DNA from: Brachybacterium kimchii
Lineage (GTDB): Bacteria > Actinomycetota > Actinomycetes > Actinomycetales > Dermabacteraceae
Reading direction: 5' to 3'
Length of the DNA: 64,000 nt
NCBI RefSeq assembly: GCF_023373525.1
Contig: NZ_CP097218.1
Location: 3,782,001 to 3,846,000, forward strand
Shown here: positions 60,081-64,000 of the stretch, one piece after another
Numbering within the stretch: position 1 is the stretch's first letter
Layout: each line of letters begins with the position of its first letter
Notes under the pieces: generated by a model
The model's database searches: none
Seen by the model: only the letters and a program-made list of their open reading frames with translations
What the model was told of the DNA's origin: nothing
Position numbers and translations under genes: made by a program

Positions 60081-61289
60081 ATGGCGCCAGCACGACTGAC
60101 CGGCTCCGCGCGCCGCGGGCCCGATCTCGCCGCGACCGCACCGCCCCTCGAACGCTGCGACGAGCAGCATCCGCGCACGCTGCGCGGGCTGTATCGGGCG
60201 GCGGTCGAATCGGGCGCGATGTTCTACACGGCGCCCTCGCTGCTGTTCATGCTGTTCGTGATCATCCCGGCGTTCGACCATCCCACCCCGGTGCGCACGA
60301 CGGCGATCATCGTGCTGTCCCTCGCCTTCAGCGCGGCCTTCCTCCTCCTGCCCGGGGTGAAGGCGTACAGCCCGAGCTTCGGGTACGGGTACATCGCCGT
60401 GGTGTGGCTGCTGGTCGCCCTGTTCGTCCCGGCGATCGGCGTGAACGTCCTCTACATGGTGATGTTCGTGCAGATCGCGCACACCATCGCGCTGCCCTGG
60501 CGCACCGCCCGGGTGGTGATCCTCCCGCTCACCCTCGCCGTCTGCCTCCTCGCCGTGCTCACCGGCCAGTACATCTCGATCATCCTCGCGCTCGTGGGGC
60601 TCATGATCTCCCTGGGCGTCGGGTACGGGATCGAGCGCGAGATCCTCACCGAGCGCCTCGCGCGCGCGGAGCAGCGCAACGCGGTCCTCGCCGTCGCCGC
60701 CGAGCGCGAGCGCATCGGCCGGGACCTCCACGACATCCTGGGCCATTCGCTCACCACCATCACCGTCTCCGCCCAGCTCGCCCAGCGGCTGCTGGAATCG
60801 GACCCTGAGGCCGCGCGAGCCCAGATCTCCGAGGTCGAGCGGATCTCCCGCCAGTCCCTGGCCGACGTCCGCGCGACCGTGAGCGGCATGCAGGAGGTGC
60901 GCGCCGCCACCGAGATCGCCTCGGCCCGCAGTGTGCTCACCGCCGCCGGCATCGAGGCCGACGTCCCCGCGGCGCTGCCCGAGCTCGACGACGCCCGCGC
61001 CGAGCTCTTCGGATACGTGATCCGCGAGGGCATCACGAACGTGGTGCGCCACTCCCGCGCGACGCACTGCACGATCCGTGTGGACGAGGACTGCGTGAGC
61101 GTCGCCGACGACGGCGTGGGCATCCCGCGCGATCGCAGCCGCTCGGGCCTGGACGGCCTCGCCCACCGCGTCGAGGAGAGCGGGGGAGAGCTCGTGGTCT
61201 CCCCGGGCGAGGACGGCACGGGGACCGTGATCACGGCGCACCTCGCGCCCGCCCGTCGGCCGCTCGACGAAGGAGCCCCCCATGCCTGA
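60081..61289 (+). CDS. DesK/NarX-type sensor histidine kinase
   Basis: This 402-residue kinase has about six N-terminal helices and no extracellular sensor domain (an intramembrane-sensing layout). The HisKA_3 site is GRDLHDILGHSLTTI (phosphorylated His in DLHD) and the HATPase has VSVADDGVGIPRD and SGLDGLAHRVEESGG. GAGGAGG lies 5-6 nt before the ATG. It overlaps the response regulator and controls it, probably sensing membrane state or an envelope drug. Confidence 0.93.
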   Translation: MAPARLTGSARRGPDLAATAPPLERCDEQHPRTLRGLYRAAVESGAMFYTAPSLLFMLFVIIPAFDHPTPVRTTAIIVLSLAFSAAFLLLPGVKAYSPSFGYGYIAVVWLLVALFVPAIGVNVLYMVMFVQIAHTIALPWRTARVVILPLTLAVCLLAVLTGQYISIILALVGLMISLGVGYGIEREILTERLARAEQRNAVLAVAAERERIGRDLHDILGHSLTTITVSAQLAQRLLESDPEAARAQISEVERISRQSLADVRATVSGMQEVRAATEIASARSVLTAAGIEADVPAALPELDDARAELFGYVIREGITNVVRHSRATHCTIRVDEDCVSVADDGVGIPRDRSRSGLDGLAHRVEESGGELVVSPGEDGTGTVITAHLAPARRPLDEGAPHA

Positions 61290-61968
61290 CGCGCCCGCCG
61301 CACCCGGCGCCCTCGCCACTCCCGGCGCACCCGGCGCCCCGATCCGCATCGCCCTGGCCGACGACCAGGCCCTGCTGCGCTCGGGCCTCGCTGCCCTCCT
61401 GCGCCTCGAGGCCGACATCGAGGTGGTCGCGGAGGCCGCGGACGGCGCCGGAACCCTCGCCGCCGTCGCGGCGCAGCATCCCGACGTGCTGCTGCTGGAC
61501 GTGCAGATGCCCGCCGGCACCGGTGCGGACGGCGAGGCCGGGCCGGCGGACGGGCTCGAGGTCGCCGAGCGCCTGCGGGGCACCGGCACCCGCATCATCG
61601 TGCTGACGACCTTCGGCCGCGCAGGCTATCTGCGCCGCACCCTCGAGGCGGGGGCCGACGGCTTCATGGTCAAGGACGCCCCCGTGGAGCGGCTCGTCGA
61701 CGCGATCCGCCGCGTCCACCAGGGGCTGCGCGTGGTCGACCCCGAGCTCGCCGCGCAGTCGCTGGCCGCGGGACCGAACCCGCTCTCGGCGAAGGAGACC
61801 GAGGTGCTGCGCGCCTGCGCGCACGGCGGCTCGACGGCCGACGTCGCCGCGCGGGTGTTCCTCTCCGAGGGCACGGTGCGCAACCACGTCTCGAGCGCGA
61901 TCGGGAAGCTGGGCGTCGCCAATCGCGCCGAGGCCGTGCGCCGCGCCACCGACAACGGGTGGCTGTAG
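61282..61968 (+). CDS. NarL/LuxR-family response regulator
   Basis: This 228-residue regulator has a receiver domain (LADDQALLRSGL, phospho-Asp in VLLLDVQMP, Lys in FMVKDAPVE) and a LuxR helix-turn-helix (LSAKETEVLRACAHGGST, then SEGTVRNHVSSAIGKLGV). A Gly/Ala insertion (AGTGADGEAGPAD) follows the phosphorylation strand. It is coupled to the kinase by an 8-nt overlap and likely binds the 24-bp palindrome upstream of the ABC genes. Confidence 0.94.
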   Translation: MPDAPAAPGALATPGAPGAPIRIALADDQALLRSGLAALLRLEADIEVVAEAADGAGTLAAVAAQHPDVLLLDVQMPAGTGADGEAGPADGLEVAERLRGTGTRIIVLTTFGRAGYLRRTLEAGADGFMVKDAPVERLVDAIRRVHQGLRVVDPELAAQSLAAGPNPLSAKETEVLRACAHGGSTADVAARVFLSEGTVRNHVSSAIGKLGVANRAEAVRRATDNGWL

Positions 61969-62017
61969 CGGGACGAGGTATGGACGGCCCGGAGTCGCCG
62001 CCGTAGAGTCGCCGACG

Positions 62018-62077
62018 ATGATGACCAGTCAGGCCCGTTGCGGCCGCTCCCGGACAGGCGACCTGGTCGGTCCCTGA
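62018..62077 (+). CDS. Candidate 19-aa leaderless ORF upstream of the VOC gene
   Basis: TAGAGT (62004-62009) ends 8 nt before an ATG that opens MMTSQARCGRSRTGDLVGP and stop. If the promoter is real, the VOC gene has a leader of about 125 nt carrying this small frame. Translation is speculative. Confidence 0.25.
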   Translation: MMTSQARCGRSRTGDLVGP

Positions 62078-62144
62078 TCCGCGCCCCTCCCGTCGTGCGC
62101 ACGCCGTCGACCTACCCGACCCCGCGCACCGACCGAGGAGAACC

Positions 62145-62519
62145 ATGACCGCGCACTTCAACCACACCATCATCGCCACTCGCGACCCTGAGGGACTCGC
62201 TTCGTTCTACCGCGACCTGCTGGAAGCGGAGGAGGCCCCTTCCTGGGGCGTGTTCCAGAACCTGATCATCGGCAACGGCGTGCTGCTCCAGTTCGCCGCC
62301 CCACCGATCGACTTCCCGCCTCAGCACTACGCATACCTGCTGGACGACGAGCACTTCGACCGCGCTCTCGCCTCGATCCGCGCGAGCGGGCGCGAGCACT
62401 GGGCGGACCACACGAGGACCCGTCCCGGAGAGATCAACACGGAGCATGGGGGCCGTGGCGTCTATCTCCTGGACCCTTCTGGCCACTATCTGGAGCTCAT
62501 CACGCGTCCATACCTCTGA
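62145..62519 (+). CDS. VOC-superfamily (glyoxalase-like) protein
   Basis: This 124-residue protein has the paired beta-alpha-beta-beta-beta fold with candidate metal ligands His7 (FNHTII), His in PQHYAYLLDD and Glu in HYLELITRP. Such single-VOC proteins include dioxygenases, isomerases and antibiotic-resistance proteins; function unassigned. GAGGAG lies just before the ATG. A strong terminator follows. Confidence 0.9.
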   Translation: MTAHFNHTIIATRDPEGLASFYRDLLEAEEAPSWGVFQNLIIGNGVLLQFAAPPIDFPPQHYAYLLDDEHFDRALASIRASGREHWADHTRTRPGEINTEHGGRGVYLLDPSGHYLELITRPYL

Positions 62520-62540
62520 ACCACTGAAGCCGGACGCATG

Positions 62541-62582
62541 ACACGGCCGGGCGACGCGCGAAGGCGCGCCGCCCGGCCGTGT
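62541..62582. terminator. Strong bidirectional terminator
   Basis: ACACGGCCGGGCG (62541-62553) pairs perfectly with CGCCCGGCCGTGT (62570-62582), and the loop folds further (CGCGC/GCGCG). It separates the convergent VOC and oxidoreductase genes. Confidence 0.8.
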
Positions 62583-62595
62583 GTGCTGCCGTGGG

Positions 62596-63738
62596 TCAGA
62601 TGGTCGACGCGAACGGGTCGAAGTCGACGGGGACCGTCGGCACCTCGGAGACCGAGCTCTTCACGGCCACGAACTCCTCGCTGGCCGCGGACTCCTCGGC
62701 CGAGAGCATGATGTCCAGGACGTGGTAGCCCAGCTCGCCGCTCGCGACGTGCGGGCGGTCCTCGGCGATCGCGCGGACCATGTCCAGCAGGCCCAGGCCA
62801 CGGCCGGTGACCGTGCCCTCCTGCGGGATCTCGATGCGCTCCTGGACGGGCGGCGCCTCGCCGAAGGACTCGAAGGGCTTCACGTACGAGATCGAGCCCT
62901 CGAACATGTTCGGGTCCGGCAGGAAGATCGAGCCCTCGGTGCCGTGGATCTCGACGATGCCCTGGCGGGCGAGCGGCGAGTCGAAGCTGACCAGCGAGTT
63001 CGCCTGCTGGCCGGCCTCGAAGCTGGTGAGCAGCGAGAGCGTGGACGGCACCTCGACGGGGAAGGTCTCCCCGGCGCGGTCGCCCACCTGGATGGTGCGC
63101 TCGAGCTGCGCGCGCAGGCCCATGGCCGCGACCTTGTCCACGGTGCCGAACAGGCTCACGAGCGCCGTGATGTAGTACGGGCCGATGTCCAGCAGCGGAC
63201 CCGCGCCCTTGGCGAAGAGGAAGCCGGGGTTCGGGTGGAAGACCTCGGGGCCCTGCCACTGCATGGAGGTCTGGGCGAACAGCGGCGTGCCGATGGTGCC
63301 CTTGAGGATCTCGCGCTTGGCGGTCTGGAAGCCCGGGCCCAGCACGGTGTCGGGCGCGCAGCCCACGCGCAGGCCCTTGGCCTTCGCGTCCTCGAGCAGC
63401 TGCGCGGTGGACGCGCGGTCCAGGCCCAGCGGCTTCTCGGTCCACACGTGCTTGCCGGCGGCGATCGCGCTCGCGGAGACCTCGGCGTGCACGGCGGGGA
63501 TGGTCAGGTTGACGACGACCTGCACGTCCGGGTGGTCCAGGACGTCCTGGGCGGTGCCGGAGGCGGGGACGCCGTGCTTGGCGGCCTGGGACTTCGCGCG
63601 CTCCACGTCGAGATCTCCGAGGATCAGGACCTCGACGTCGGGGAACGAGCTCAGGTTCTCCAGGTAGGTGTCGGAGATGACGCCGACGCCGATGAAGCCG
63701 ACGCCGATCGGGCCGCCGGTGCTGCGGGTGGTGCTCAT
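62596..63738 (-). CDS. Gfo/Idh/MocA-family oxidoreductase
   Basis: This 380-residue oxidoreductase has an N-terminal Rossmann motif (GVGFIGVGVISDTYLENL), the family EKPLGLD motif and a C-terminal alpha/beta domain (PLLDIGPYYITALVSLFG). Such enzymes oxidise sugars or inositols with NAD(P). The ATG overlaps the stop of the upstream isomerase (ATGA), so they form one catabolic operon. Confidence 0.93.
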   Translation of the reverse strand: MSTTRSTGGPIGVGFIGVGVISDTYLENLSSFPDVEVLILGDLDVERAKSQAAKHGVPASGTAQDVLDHPDVQVVVNLTIPAVHAEVSASAIAAGKHVWTEKPLGLDRASTAQLLEDAKAKGLRVGCAPDTVLGPGFQTAKREILKGTIGTPLFAQTSMQWQGPEVFHPNPGFLFAKGAGPLLDIGPYYITALVSLFGTVDKVAAMGLRAQLERTIQVGDRAGETFPVEVPSTLSLLTSFEAGQQANSLVSFDSPLARQGIVEIHGTEGSIFLPDPNMFEGSISYVKPFESFGEAPPVQERIEIPQEGTVTGRGLGLLDMVRAIAEDRPHVASGELGYHVLDIMLSAEESAASEEFVAVKSSVSEVPTVPVDFDPFASTI

Positions 63739-64000
63739 GCGATGAATCCTCCGTCGCGCAGGAAGGCAAAGCTGGCGGCGACGTCCTCGAAGACGTCGCC
63801 AGGAGTGTGGTCGTACTCGATGACGGCGTACTTCAGGGAGTCGCCGGCGGCCTTCAGGGCGTCCTCGGTGGGCACCTCGCCCTCGCCGGGGTGACGCTGG
63901 TCGAGGCTCGCCGAGTCGAAGTCGGGGGCGTCGGGCGCGAAGGGGTTGCCCTGCGGCGGGACGCCGTCCTTCACGTGGACCGCGACGAGGCGGTCGCCGA
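63735..64000 (-). CDS. Sugar phosphate isomerase/epimerase-like TIM-barrel protein, C-terminal part
   Basis: The last 87 or so residues of a xylose-isomerase-like TIM-barrel protein enter from the right edge. The visible part starts GDRLVAVHVKDGVPPQGN, with the VHVKD metal-site strand, and ends FAFLRDGGFIA. It is coupled by ATGA to the Gfo/Idh/MocA gene. The pairing suggests sugar or inositol catabolism. Confidence 0.85.
   Translation of the reverse strand, partial: GDRLVAVHVKDGVPPQGNPFAPDAPDFDSASLDQRHPGEGEVPTEDALKAAGDSLKYAVIEYDHTPGDVFEDVAASFAFLRDGGFIA

Noticed and set aside
59136-61598. 820-codon minus-strand frame opposite the ABC/two-component genes
   Set aside because: The plus strand carries full ABC, kinase and regulator motifs. 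The minus frame is His/Glu/Arg-rich low-complexity shadow.

Overview
This is very high-GC DNA with dense genes, frequent GTG starts, ATGA/GTGA stop-start overlaps and many apparently leaderless genes. That points to an actinobacterium, most likely a Micrococcales member of the Brachybacterium/Dermabacteraceae type. The genus is inferred from gene content only. Nothing resembles a prophage, an intact insertion sequence, a CRISPR array, a tRNA or an rRNA. The window reads as ordinary chromosome with local scars.

Layout. 1-6600: a high-affinity K+ uptake operon on the minus strand (37-aa membrane ORF, kdpF, kdpA, kdpB, kdpC, kdpD running off the left edge), behind a long leader with a strong hairpin. 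6592-8264: aldo/keto reductase and a P-loop kinase. 8257-14522: an AddAB-like helicase-nuclease pair. 14646-18223: sulfatase, a GNAT remnant beside a perfect inverted repeat, an SPFH membrane protein and a glutathione-peroxidase-type protein. 18635-25359: PfkB kinase, membrane protein, penicillin-binding protein, a MerR-PP2C fusion with its own operator, SDR and a HAD phosphatase. 25490-35659: a FadH-like flavoenzyme, then small metabolic and housekeeping genes. 35752-39482: DoxX protein, MFS exporter/TetR pair with an operator inside the exporter promoter, and an EamA-type transporter. 39507-44235: orphan sugar-binding lipoprotein, ArsR plus P1B-type ATPase, RIO kinase. 44585-51601: a sugar ABC importer without an ATPase, a frameshifted toxin-like gene beside an intact HTH partner, a Tat-exported GxGYxYP protein and an amidohydrolase. 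51612-54158: isochorismatase-fold hydrolase divergent from MarR plus MFS, sharing one palindrome. 54193-58132: small proteins, a YtcJ-type amidohydrolase and a DUF998-like membrane protein. 58145-61968: an ABC exporter with a DesK/NarL-type two-component system behind a perfect 24-bp palindrome. 62145-64000: VOC protein, strong terminator, and a Gfo/Idh/MocA oxidoreductase with the end of a TIM-barrel isomerase.

Themes. Regulation is unusually readable. There are MarR, TetR, ArsR, MerR and LacI-like operators and a probable response-regulator palindrome, each at the promoter of the regulator or transporter beside it. At least thirteen genes have a TANNNT hexamer ending 6-8 nt before the start codon and no usable Shine-Dalgarno, which fits leaderless transcription. 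Two sugar-binding lipoproteins, a GH15-like enzyme and the GxGYxYP protein carry twin-arginine-type signals, suggesting exported carbohydrate handling. The most unusual items are the MerR-PP2C fusion with its overlapping operator, the tiny membrane ORF at the head of kdp with its structured leader, the single-base frameshift in the toxin-like gene, and the ArsR operator lying across its own start codon.
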